Virus record (IMG/VR): IMGVR_UViG_3300008116_000238 | Location: 1-28,179 of that record | Length of the DNA: 28,179 bases | Strand: one strand, 5' to 3' | From: a virus | Part shown: positions 13,282 to 19,814 of the stretch, piece by piece | Position numbering within the stretch: the first letter of the stretch is position 1 | Layout: every line of letters starts with the position of its first letter | Position numbers and translations under genes: made by a program | The notes under the pieces: generated by a model | Told to the model about the DNA's origin: nothing | The model's input: the letters and a program-made list of their open reading frames with translations, nothing else | Database searches by the model: none

Positions 13282-13611
13282 ATGACTGCTCAATTCAATT
13301 TAGAGTCTGTAGTAATCGAAGATACTCAATACATTCGAGCTGACCTTTGTCAGCAACGAGCAACGGGCAATCGCGCTGTTGTTGTTGTCGATCGAGGGTG
13401 GATCTTTGCTGGTAACGTGCAGAGAACAGAGGCTGAGATTACATTGTCTCAAGTTGTGCATGTTTTCAAATGGTCAAGCATTGGATTTGACGGCATGATT
13501 GCAAATCCAAAATCTGACAACGTTGATTTGCGCAAAATGAATCAGGAAGTCAAGATACCGCTTGCATCCGTGATTTTTGCCATTCCAGTTGATGACGACT
13601 GGGGGATTTGA
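13282..13611 (+). CDS. DUF6948-like phage protein
   Basis: 109 residues. The layout VVVVDRGWIFAGNV, VVHVFKWSSIGFDGMIANP, VKIPLASVIFAIPVDDDWGI matches a common small phage family, recognised by RGW(V/I)FxG, a central R/KW element and a terminal V.IPxxxVI strand. Its function is unknown. The next gene is a Gly-aromatic repeat gene; DUF6948-like genes often sit next to or inside such repeat genes in phages, so the pair may act together. Confidence 0.65.
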   Translation: MTAQFNLESVVIEDTQYIRADLCQQRATGNRAVVVVDRGWIFAGNVQRTEAEITLSQVVHVFKWSSIGFDGMIANPKSDNVDLRKMNQEVKIPLASVIFAIPVDDDWGI

Positions 13612-13674
13612 TTGGTTTGTTTCAGGATGCACAATCTCGCGCATCCTAAATTCCACCTATTAACAAAAGGTTTT

Positions 13675-13977
13675 ATGCCTGATTCTGCATTCCTGCCGGT
13701 TGGCAATGGCAATGGCAATGGCTATGGCGATGGCTATGGCGATGGCAATGGTAATGGCGATGGCTATGGCTATGGCAATGGCTATGGCAATGGCTATGGC
13801 TATGGCTATGGCTATGGCGATGGATATGGCAATGGCTATGGCTATGGCTATGGCTATGGCGATGGATATGGCTATGGCTATGGCTATGGATATGGCAATG
13901 GCTATGGCGATAGCAATGGCTATGGCTATGGCTATGGCGATGGCTATGGAACACCATCTATTAGGATTAGAAAATGA
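13675..13977 (+). CDS. GYG/GDG/GNG dipeptide-repeat protein
   Basis: 100 residues from ATG 13675: a short head MPDSAFLPV, 41 Gly-X dipeptides where X is Tyr, Asp or Asn (one GN is replaced by SN), and a tail TPSIRIRK. No signal peptide is present. Nearly every unit is coded GGC-NAT. The other frames are open only because the DNA repeats (Met-Ala on +, His-Ser on -). The protein is probably disordered or a repetitive fibre or gel-like element. Its stop overlaps the next start (ATGA), which supports translation. An upstream TTG at 13612 is an unlikely start. Confidence 0.7.
   Translation: MPDSAFLPVGNGNGNGYGDGYGDGNGNGDGYGYGNGYGNGYGYGYGYGDGYGNGYGYGYGYGDGYGYGYGYGYGNGYGDSNGYGYGYGDGYGTPSIRIRK
13702..13950 (+). 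repeat. GGCNAT hexanucleotide repeat tract
   Basis: About 41 consecutive 6-base units of GGC(T/G/A)AT, with occasional GGA or GGT for GGC and one AGC. Essentially only the fourth base of the unit varies among T, G and A; CAT (His) is never used. Confidence 0.95.
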
Positions 13978-14213
13978 AGGTCAAAGAATTGGCTAAATGG
14001 CTTGCATCCTTTGAGGATCAAGACGCTGAAGTGGAAGTGATAAGCCATTTACGCGGAAGCAGTTATTATGATCAAGGCGGCACTGCAACCACAGTGCCAT
14101 TAGACGTAGAAAAGCACATAACCTATACTGACTTGCGCGGCAATCCATTTATTGAGGAAGGCTGTTCATATCATGGATTACGTACGCTACTGATGGGCGA
14201 ATTGGACGCCTAA
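13974..14213 (+). CDS. Conserved small phage protein (MKVKEL family)
   Basis: 79 residues, starting in the ATGA overlap with the repeat gene. MKVKELAKWLASFEDQDAEV is the opening of a very common phage and prophage protein whose middle carries SYYDQGG and whose end carries TDLRGNPFI, both seen here. Its role is unknown; it is usually found among accessory or structural genes. No membrane segment. Confidence 0.75.
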   Translation: MKVKELAKWLASFEDQDAEVEVISHLRGSSYYDQGGTATTVPLDVEKHITYTDLRGNPFIEEGCSYHGLRTLLMGELDA

Positions 14214-14241
14214 AACCAAACTCATTCTACCGAGCATCATC

Positions 14242-14421
14242 ATGATTGGATTTACAGCAAAAGAAAAAGCAACTATAAAAATGTATGGGAAAAGAGCGAC
14301 GATTATCGGCAGGCTCGCATGTCCCGTGATCGGAGTGTTTGCCTTTTTTGCGCCAGGCCTTGCCACATACCTGATTGTAAAGATAATCAGGGAGAATCCA
14401 GAGCATTTTGTGAGTGATTAA
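14242..14421 (+). CDS. Small one-segment membrane protein
   Basis: 59 residues: a basic head MIGFTAKEKATIKMYGKRA, one hydrophobic segment IIGRLACPVIGVFAFFAPGL that continues into ATYLIV, and an acidic tail ENPEHFVSD. Positive-inside topology predicts the N-terminus in the cytoplasm. A holin or superinfection-exclusion role is possible but nothing proves it. It fills what would otherwise be a gap between 14213 and 14458. Confidence 0.5.
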   Translation: MIGFTAKEKATIKMYGKRATIIGRLACPVIGVFAFFAPGLATYLIVKIIRENPEHFVSD

Positions 14422-14457
14422 ACGTCAGGGGAAAATAACAACAACCGCCTCTGCCAC

Positions 14458-14637
14458 ATGGCAAAATCCAAAAAACAAAAAGCCAGCGCCAAAAAGGTCT
14501 CCTCCGTCATGCACGAATGGAAGACCGGTGCGCTTCATAGTGGCAAGGGCGGTCCTGTTGTAACCAGTCGCCAACAAGCCATTGCGATTGCATTATCACA
14601 AGGCCGAAAAGCGGCAAAGGGGAAGAAGAAAAAATAG
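14458..14637 (+). CDS. DUF6496-like small basic protein
   Basis: 59 residues: MAKSKKQKASAKKVSSVMHE, WKTGALHSGKGG, then SRQQAIAIALSQGRKAAKG and a lysine tail. The pattern VM.E(W/F)K.G.LHSG....V.SR.QAIAIALS.... is a well-known small phage/bacterial family (DUF6496-like), often found next to structural genes. It probably binds nucleic acid or a scaffold; this is not known. An AGGGGAAAAT element 29 bases upstream is a weak relative of the CGGGAAA motif. Confidence 0.75.
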   Translation: MAKSKKQKASAKKVSSVMHEWKTGALHSGKGGPVVTSRQQAIAIALSQGRKAAKGKKKK

Positions 14638-14669
14638 CGGGAAAACTGAGGAAGCCATCTTTCTCCCTC
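14638..14669 (+). promoter_or_regulatory. CGGGAAA element before the 14670 gene
   Basis: CGGGAAAACTGAGG starts directly after the TAG of the preceding gene. Its first G is 31 bases before ATG 14670 and 34 before ATG 14673. Confidence 0.4.
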
Positions 14670-14840
14670 ATGATGTACGCCAAAAAGCCTGCAAAACCAA
14701 GCAAGAAAGGTGGCAGCAAGCCCAAAGGCGGAGGCAAACCCAAAGGTGGTGGCAGCAAAAAGACTCCCTCCAAGCCGAAGCCTAAAAAGCCCAGCGGTGG
14801 TAGCATGTTCCCTGATTACAATAGCATTAAAGTTGCTTAA
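14670..14840 (+). CDS. Lys/Gly/Pro-rich small protein
   Basis: 56 residues: MMYAKKPAKPSKKGGSKPKG, more KPKGGG units, KKTPSKPKPKKPSGG, then a non-repetitive end MFPDYNSIKVA. Such low-complexity, strongly basic proteins occur in phage structural operons and may condense or coat DNA. The defined C-terminus and a preceding regulatory motif argue for a real gene. A frame on the opposite strand (Pro/Leu-rich) is a shadow of this composition. Confidence 0.55.
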   Translation: MMYAKKPAKPSKKGGSKPKGGGKPKGGGSKKTPSKPKPKKPSGGSMFPDYNSIKVA

Positions 14841-14843
14841 TCA

Positions 14844-15071
14844 ATGAACAGAACACCTACGTTAAGAATTATTCAAGCGATTGCTGTTTGTGTTGCTAGT
14901 CGCAATGCTGAAGGTGCAATGCAAGGTCTGCGCGTATTGCTAGACCTTGCAGATGAAGATGATGCGGAAAAGATGATTCGACTATTGTTGGGTCATCTAT
15001 CTGCAGGTGATCGCTTTTGGCTCGGCACAATTAATGGCGAGCGCAAAAAACAGGATCTTGCAGTGATCTAA
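14844..15071 (+). CDS. Small helical hypothetical protein
   Basis: 75 residues starting MNRTPTLRIIQAIAVCVASR. Alternating leucines (GLRVLLDLADEDDAEKMIRL, LLGHLSAGDRFWLG) suggest three or four helices. It sits 3 bases after the previous stop and 1 base before the next start, so it is within the operon. Possible small head or connector component; unrecognised. Confidence 0.62.
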   Translation: MNRTPTLRIIQAIAVCVASRNAEGAMQGLRVLLDLADEDDAEKMIRLLLGHLSAGDRFWLGTINGERKKQDLAVI

Positions 15072-15072
15072 A

Positions 15073-15579
15073 ATGTTGGTTCAACTTCCTGATTTAGATA
15101 GTTCCTGGCGGCAAACTAGCACGATTAATGATCGTGAACTGATTAGGACATATCTAAATTATCCAGCATCAGAGGCTAGTCTTACGCTAATCATTCAGCA
15201 GATGAATAGCGTATCTTCCGTATCACCTGAAACGGTTGAGCGTATTCAAGGCTGGCTAGATGAGATCATCGAACTAGAGGAAGTGCAGGCCGATGCGGTT
15301 GCTGATGGCACCGCACATCTTGGCAATGTAAAGGAATATGAAGGCGTGATTCCAGGCACCAGCCCAACACGGGATCAGCAGCTCAGTCAGGCCGGCAAGC
15401 TGGCATGGGATACCAGCGTGCTAAAGGCCCGCTATTCGTTTGACGGAAGCGCTCGAAGCACCGCTCAGGGCCAGCGTGATGAACGGCGCGGAATGCTGGT
15501 ATCACGCATCTCACAGGCTGTTGGCATCCCATATAACAGCCATGGCGGATATGGTAGCGCGACACTGATTAGAGGATGA
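15073..15579 (+). CDS. Probable structural or connector protein, unassigned
   Basis: 168 residues. The N-terminal half is helical (DRELIRTYLNYP, ERIQGWLDEIIELEEVQADA); the C-terminal half is WDTSVLKARYSFDGSARS, then RRGMLVSRISQAVGIPYNS. The layout is reminiscent of head-tail connector proteins, but no firm match is seen. The last 35 codons are repeated at 15971-16073 as part of a segmental duplication. Its stop overlaps the end of a converging minus-strand gene by 11 bases. Confidence 0.6.
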   Translation: MLVQLPDLDSSWRQTSTINDRELIRTYLNYPASEASLTLIIQQMNSVSSVSPETVERIQGWLDEIIELEEVQADAVADGTAHLGNVKEYEGVIPGTSPTRDQQLSQAGKLAWDTSVLKARYSFDGSARSTAQGQRDERRGMLVSRISQAVGIPYNSHGGYGSATLIRG

Positions 15580-15901
15580 TTTTTCCTCCTGCAGAAAGGA
15601 TAGCGCTTTTGACATCATCTAAGGCGTCTTTTTTAACCTCAACAATGATTAAGGTGTATTGCCGTTTCTTGCGCCATAGCTTAATCTGTGCGCCAAGACT
15701 TCTAATGTAATTACCAACGCTATTTAACACAGACCCGCTAGATACAACTAGACTTGCATTAGGTGGTAAATTCTTGAATTCATCATCTAGGTCGCTTATT
15801 TCAATGCCATCTAACTCAAGTAATATGTCCTCCATATAATTTTTACCCCAGAACTGATCATCAGCAATAAAAGCCTGCCATTCGCTTTTGGAGATTTTCA
15901 T
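15569..15901 (-). CDS. Minus-strand hypothetical protein, duplicated cassette copy 1
   Basis: 110 residues. MKISKSEWQAF at the start and KKDALDDVKSAILSAGGKII at the end are shared with the gene at 16063-16404. The centre is about half conserved (an EI.D...EF..LP..A...VS pattern, then QI.LWRKK). No known domain. Gene direction is opposite to the structural operon, as in accessory cassettes. No promoter was identified; the bases just upstream are a copied 3' fragment of the gene at 16401-16721. Confidence 0.68.
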   Translation of the reverse strand: MKISKSEWQAFIADDQFWGKNYMEDILLELDGIEISDLDDEFKNLPPNASLVVSSGSVLNSVGNYIRSLGAQIKLWRKKRQYTLIIVEVKKDALDDVKSAILSAGGKIIL

Positions 15902-15966
15902 GATTCACTGGGAAGCAGAGAGATTGTAACACTATTGGAGGTGTTAGGCTTAACGCACATTTTTAA
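15901..15966 (-). pseudogene. 3' fragment of the 16401-16721 gene
   Basis: These 66 bases copy the last 22 codons of the gene at 16401-16721 with one mismatch and have no start. They are a by-product of the tandem duplication. Confidence 0.8.
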
Positions 15967-15970
15967 AGCG

Positions 15971-16073
15971 CGATGAACGGCGCGGAATGCTGGTATCACG
16001 CATCTCACAGGCTGTTGGCATCCCATATAACAGCCATGGCGGATATGGTGGCGCGACACTGATCAGAGGATGA
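15971..16073 (+). pseudogene. 3' fragment of the 15073-15579 gene
   Basis: These 103 bases copy the last codons of the structural gene at 15073-15579 in the same frame (DERRGMLVSRISQAVGIPYN and so on). They have one Ser-to-Gly change and a silent change, and no proper start. Confidence 0.8.
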
Positions 16074-16404
16074 TCTTTCCTCCTGCAGAAAGGATGGCGC
16101 TTTTGACATCATCTAAGGCGTCTTTTTCAGCTTCAACCAGAAACGTTGAATGGCTTGTTTTTTTGCGCCATATATTAATTTGCGAATTAATTGATCGAAC
16201 ACGCTTGCCGGTATAGTCATTTCCTATAAAGCCGCTAACGGTAATTTTTGCACTAAGAGGCAGGTCGTCAAAATCCTCGCTTGTATCATCTTTTATTTCT
16301 TCTCCTTCATGTTCTATTTTGACGGACATGAAGTGTCTTGCGCAAAGGTCGTAAAGATGATCGCTATAACGAAAATCAAGCCATTCTTTTTTGGAGATTT
16401 TCAT
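16063..16404 (-). CDS. Minus-strand hypothetical protein, duplicated cassette copy 2
   Basis: 113 residues, paralogue of the gene at 15569-15901: the first five residues and the last 20 (KDALDDVKSAILSAGGKIIL) are the same, while the middle differs. Its ATG overlaps the TGA of the upstream minus-strand gene (16401-16721), so in this unit the two are a coupled pair. Only this unit retains the full upstream partner, which makes it the likelier ancestral arrangement. Function unknown. Confidence 0.7.
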   Translation of the reverse strand: MKISKKEWLDFRYSDHLYDLCARHFMSVKIEHEGEEIKDDTSEDFDDLPLSAKITVSGFIGNDYTGKRVRSINSQINIWRKKTSHSTFLVEAEKDALDDVKSAILSAGGKIIL

Positions 16405-16721
16405 GATTCACTGGGAAGCAGAGAGATTGTAACACTATTGGAGGTGTTGGGCTTAACGCACATTTTTAAGCTGTCATACAAAGTTCCTTTGTGAACCACA
16501 CAATCAATTGATCTTACCTCAATAGATGCCGCTTTTTTGTCGATGGAGACTTCAAATGCAGTTTGATCACCAACAACAAATCGCACAAATTTAACACCAT
16601 CAAGAACTTTAACGTTTTGCGTTAAGGTATGACCGGTTTCAATGCGCATGGCCAGGGGGATTAGATCAGTGACAGATCCTATCGTAAACCATCGCGGCCA
16701 ACCCTCTGATGATTGCAACAA
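16401..16721 (-). CDS. Minus-strand hypothetical protein, possibly 5'-truncated
   Basis: Up to 106 residues if TTG at 16721 is used; the first ATG is 27 codons later (16640). The visible part (WFTIGSVTDLIPLAMRIETG, VKFVRFVVGDQTAFEVSIDK, TSNSVTISLLPSES) looks like a compact beta-rich protein. The upstream edge touches the CGGGAAA element of the next + strand gene, so the original start may have been lost when that gene arrived. It is coupled to the gene at 16063 by an ATGA overlap. Confidence 0.55.
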   Translation of the reverse strand: MLQSSEGWPRWFTIGSVTDLIPLAMRIETGHTLTQNVKVLDGVKFVRFVVGDQTAFEVSIDKKAASIEVRSIDCVVHKGTLYDSLKMCVKPNTSNSVTISLLPSES

Positions 16722-16732
16722 AATGAAACAAT

Positions 16733-16765
16733 CGGGAAAGCTACAGTATGTAACCCAATCTTCTC
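16733..16765 (+). promoter_or_regulatory. CGGGAAA element before basic protein 2
   Basis: CGGGAAAGCTACAGTATGTA starts at 16733; the first G is 32 bases before ATG 16766. The whole leader and the first codons are identical to 17651-17703. Confidence 0.5.
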
Positions 16766-17650
16766 ATGCCACGCGGTCGCCGCCGTACTCAATACGTTAG
16801 GGACAACTCTGGTCGCTTCGCCTCGACTCCCGGAGGCGGCCCGTCCAAATCATCGCCAGCAGCCGTCAGGAAGGCCGCTAAGGCCGCTACGCTGAAGGGC
16901 GGCAGCCTGGCCGCTCGGACGAGTCTCAAGCGGTCCAAGGCTAAAATGGCAAGCATAGACAAGGCTGATCAGAGTCTTAAGACTTCACTCTCCAAGCGAG
17001 CGCAAAAAGGAGCAGTAACTCGCAGTCAAAAAGCCGCTCGTGCCGCGATCAAATCCAGTCGCAAGCGTATTGAACCAACAAGCGCAACGCTAAAGCGAAA
17101 CAGGACGGTAAAAGGATTGCTTTTGGTTGGCATAAAAAGAAAAACTAAGTTGATCAAAGAGCTAACCGCTGCAAAAGAAAAGAGGCAACAAGAGAAAAAA
17201 ACCGCCGCTAAAGTTAGCGCTGCAATCAAGAAAGGGCCTGTACCGTCAAAATTAAAATCAAAGACAGCGCCACCACCCCCTCCGCCGTCAATATCTAAAA
17301 AGTCAAACGATGGCGAACCTGTATTAGTCCAAAAAGAATCTAAAGCCCCTGGATACAAAATACCAAAACCCCCTGCTGGATATAAAGCATCAGAATCGCC
17401 TAGCAAGACGCCATCCAAGGGACGGAGAATGGAGGCACGCATTTCTACTATTAGAACAAACCGATTAAGGAAAGATGGATCGCCAGATCGACAATGGAAA
17501 GCGTATCAAACCGAAAAGCGAGCGGCAGAATTCTTGAGAGCTGCCGCTAGATTTGCCGAGCGAAAGGGTATTAGCCTAGATCAGGCATTGCGAAGCGGCC
17601 CAAAAAATAGCACGGCAAAAAGCAGGAAAAAGAAAAGAAATAGGTCTTAA
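16766..17650 (+). CDS. Basic module protein 2
   Basis: 294 residues. The N-terminal module is shared with the proteins at 9738 and 17684: MPRGRRRTQYVRDNSGRFAS, TPGGG, AVRKAAKAATLKGGSLAART, KRAQKGAVTR. The module is followed by a lysine-rich helix (LIKELTAAKEKRQQEKK), a proline stretch (APPPPPPSIS), and a basic C-terminal domain (EKRAAEFLRAAARFAERKGI, DQALRSG). No enzyme motif. Charge suggests DNA binding, perhaps within the capsid; inference only. With the next gene it forms a tandem duplicate that includes the leader. Confidence 0.75.
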   Translation: MPRGRRRTQYVRDNSGRFASTPGGGPSKSSPAAVRKAAKAATLKGGSLAARTSLKRSKAKMASIDKADQSLKTSLSKRAQKGAVTRSQKAARAAIKSSRKRIEPTSATLKRNRTVKGLLLVGIKRKTKLIKELTAAKEKRQQEKKTAAKVSAAIKKGPVPSKLKSKTAPPPPPPSISKKSNDGEPVLVQKESKAPGYKIPKPPAGYKASESPSKTPSKGRRMEARISTIRTNRLRKDGSPDRQWKAYQTEKRAAEFLRAAARFAERKGISLDQALRSGPKNSTAKSRKKKRNRS

Positions 17651-17683
17651 CGGGAAAGCTACAGTATGTAACCCAATCTTCTC
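17651..17683 (+). promoter_or_regulatory. CGGGAAA element before basic protein 3
   Basis: Identical to the element at 16733 through the start codon; it begins just after the TAA of basic protein 2. Its first G is 32 bases before ATG 17684. Confidence 0.5.
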
Positions 17684-18844
17684 ATGCCACGCGGTCGCCG
17701 CCGTACTCAATACGTTAGGGATGCTTCAGGGCAGTTTGCCTCGACTCCCGGCGGTGGCCCGTCCAAATCCTCACCATCGGCCGTCAGGAAGGCCGCTAAG
17801 GCCGCTGCCTTGAAGGGTGGCACGTTAGCCGCTAGAACCTCCCTAAAGAGATCCAAGGCCAAGCTAGCAGCATCTCCCAGTCCCCAGCAAAAAGGCGCCG
17901 TAACTCGTGGACAAAAAGCCGCCCGCGCTGCGATCAAATCCAGCAAAACAAGGCTAAAAACAGGCTCAGAGTCTAAACTTCGCAAGGGTCTGGCAACAAC
18001 TCTTTTGACGATGGCGAAGAGCAAGCCCAAAGCGAAACCTGTTGAAGCAAAATCTACCACAAAAGCAAAATCTACTGCTAAAGCAAAGCCCACTACAAAA
18101 ACAAAGAAGACCACCACTAAAGCGCAGCCTACGCAGAAAAAAGTAGAAACAAAGCCTAAAACATCAAAGAAAGTAGAAGTAAAGCAAGTCGATAAAAAGC
18201 CGCTGGCCAGGAAGGAGAATCTTGCCGCACAACGCGCTAAGCGAATGGCAGAAAAAACAGGAGTGATTCCTGGCAGCAAGTTTGAAAGTGGCCAGGCCGT
18301 TAAAACAATGAGCCTGAAGGAAATGCGTAGTGCTGTGATTAAGTCTGTCAAAGGAGCAGGCAAGCTTTCAATGGCCGCAATTGCGGTTGGGGCTGGCACG
18401 GGAACAGGTATATCGAGGATAGAATCAGGCCGAATGCCCAAGACGCGCAGTGAGTGGGAAAGGGCCTATCGCGCTTTGGTAAGGCTGCCCATGAGTGACA
18501 GGGGAAGAAAAGAGAAGCCTGGTGTTATCAACGGCATTGATATTCACAAAAACTTTAGGCCATGGGCTGTTTTTGGATTGAACCCCAAGACGGCAAGTAA
18601 GGCTGATGTAGAACAAGCCTACCGAAGGATAGCAAAAAAGGTGCATCCTGATGCTGGTGGTCGTCAAAAAGATTTTGAACGGATTAAGTCTATGCGTGAC
18701 TCGATCGTTTCAATGAGAAACATAGGTGAACAGATGAAGATCGACGCCAAAAAAAGTAGCCCTAAAACTAGCTCAAAAGCCAAGAAAAAATCTCAATCTA
18801 GAGCCAGGCCTTCTATGCTAATGCTGCCGCCATCCAGATCGTAA
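17684..18844 (+). CDS. Basic module protein 3 with C-terminal J-domain
   Basis: 386 residues in three parts. The shared N-terminal module comes first (RRRTQYVRDASGQFASTPGG). A long Lys/Thr/Ala low-complexity linker follows (KSTTKAKSTAKAKPTTKTKK). The C-terminal J-domain spans about residues 290-345: FGLNPKTASKADVEQAYRRI, then KKVHPDAGG with the HPD motif at 321-323 and a closing helix. J-domains stimulate the ATPase of DnaK/Hsp70, so this protein may bring host Hsp70 to a DNA- or head-bound complex. J-domain recognition is firm; the role is inference. Confidence 0.8.
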   Translation: MPRGRRRTQYVRDASGQFASTPGGGPSKSSPSAVRKAAKAAALKGGTLAARTSLKRSKAKLAASPSPQQKGAVTRGQKAARAAIKSSKTRLKTGSESKLRKGLATTLLTMAKSKPKAKPVEAKSTTKAKSTAKAKPTTKTKKTTTKAQPTQKKVETKPKTSKKVEVKQVDKKPLARKENLAAQRAKRMAEKTGVIPGSKFESGQAVKTMSLKEMRSAVIKSVKGAGKLSMAAIAVGAGTGTGISRIESGRMPKTRSEWERAYRALVRLPMSDRGRKEKPGVINGIDIHKNFRPWAVFGLNPKTASKADVEQAYRRIAKKVHPDAGGRQKDFERIKSMRDSIVSMRNIGEQMKIDAKKSSPKTSSKAKKKSQSRARPSMLMLPPSRS

Positions 18845-18846
18845 TC

Positions 18847-19317
18847 ATGGCAACACCCTTTGCTCAGTTCCCTGGAATGCGCATGGTTTGGCGGCGGCCA
18901 ACGGATGCCCCCGCTGATCTGCGCGAAGGCATCAGGCCAGCGTTTGATACGGTTGTACTGGAAGCCTATGTTGACACCAGCGGGCCTAGCAGTGAGCAGC
19001 CCCTGGGCGGGCAGCATATTGGATCCGCTAGCGTGGAGGGCAATATCACGCGATGGGCTGTGCTGCCATCGGGAGCAGATTGGCTGGATGCCGGATCATC
19101 GTGGTCATGGGATGATTCGGGGCTGAGACCAGCAGGGTTGCCGAGGGGGGAGAAAATGGCGGCCTTTTTGGGTGCTGTTACAAGCCTTCCTGATCTAGGC
19201 GACGGTGAAGTTGGGTGGTTGACTATTGCTACGATGTCCAGCGAAGGCGGAATTGATGGTATCGTAAGGCAGTTTGCGGGTGATGAATTTACCGGCACAT
19301 TTGCAGCAGGAAGATGA
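18847..19317 (+). CDS. Putative head-closure or connector protein
   Basis: 156 residues: MATPFAQFPGMRMVWRRPTD, TRWAVLPSGADWLDAGSSWS, WDDSGLRPAGLPRGEKMAAF, then a GEVGWLTIATM strand. It lies between the basic proteins and the gp10-like gene, where head-completion and adaptor genes usually are. No named family recognised. Higher GC than its neighbours by eye. Its stop overlaps the next ATG (ATGA). Confidence 0.6.
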   Translation: MATPFAQFPGMRMVWRRPTDAPADLREGIRPAFDTVVLEAYVDTSGPSSEQPLGGQHIGSASVEGNITRWAVLPSGADWLDAGSSWSWDDSGLRPAGLPRGEKMAAFLGAVTSLPDLGDGEVGWLTIATMSSEGGIDGIVRQFAGDEFTGTFAAGR

Positions 19318-19814
19318 AGGCAACGACAAGAGTTAAAGGTGTTAAACTAAACGCATCATTTACCGCAAAAACAAATCTTGCTGCTGAACGTGCGGCGGCA
19401 TTTGTGTTTCCTGAAATCAATTCAGCATTCATGGCTGCAATGGGCGCCGAAGTGTGGCAATGGCCGCGCAAAACAAGGCGCAGCGGTAGTCGCACAAAAG
19501 AAGGCAAAAAAACGCCTGGCATTATTGTTGGCAGTCCGCGTAATATCGTAGATCTTGGTACGCTAAGAGCATCAGGTTATTATACAATATCTGGAACATT
19601 ATGCACATTCAAATGGCCCGTAGTTTATGCTACAGCAGTGCACAATGGCGCCAGAATTCACCCGTGGGGAAACAAAAAGTTGCCGCTGGTAACTCTACCT
19701 CCAAGGCCTTGGACATCTGCTGTATTGGGCACAATTGCAGTGCCTGGCGTTGAGAAGTATCCTTATGGTAAGATGTTTAAGTTAGCGTTCATTTCTGCCT
19801 ACCGTAAGCTATGA
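19314..19814 (+). CDS. HK97 gp10-like tail completion/connector protein
   Basis: 166 residues. SPRNIVDLGTLRASGYYTIS, FKWPVVYATAVHNGARIHPW and PPRPWTSAVLG follow the pattern of HK97 gp10-type proteins: a PRDIVDTGxLRxS core, a YA..VHxG strand and a PARPW motif near the end. These proteins join head and tail or complete the tail. It is linked to both neighbours by ATGA overlaps. Confidence 0.75.
   Translation: MKATTRVKGVKLNASFTAKTNLAAERAAAFVFPEINSAFMAAMGAEVWQWPRKTRRSGSRTKEGKKTPGIIVGSPRNIVDLGTLRASGYYTISGTLCTFKWPVVYATAVHNGARIHPWGNKKLPLVTLPPRPWTSAVLGTIAVPGVEKYPYGKMFKLAFISAYRKL

Larger units (their letters stand above)
15473..16469. repeat. Tandem segmental duplication, units of 494 and 503 bp
   Basis: Unit 1 is 15473-15966 and unit 2 is 15967-16469. 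The left ends (15473-15635 against 15967-16129) differ at only a few bases. The right ends (15901-15966 against 16404-16469) differ at one base in 66. Each unit carries one minus-strand gene whose interior has diverged strongly. The offset changes from 494 to 503, a 9-base (3-codon) length difference inside the genes. Confidence 0.9.

Noticed and set aside
13673-13957. His-Ser repeat frame (minus) and Met-Ala repeat frame (plus) over the GGCNAT tract
   Set aside because: Hexamer repeats keep several frames open. Only the Gly-Tyr/Asp/Asn frame has a non-repeat head and tail and couples to the next gene.
17707-18441. 244-codon open frame on the minus strand opposite basic protein 3
   Set aside because: It is a shadow of low-complexity Lys/Ala/Thr coding on the + strand, giving a hydrophobic Leu/Val/Phe-rich translation without motif or start signal. 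The similar frames opposite 9738-10892 and 16766-17650 have the same cause.
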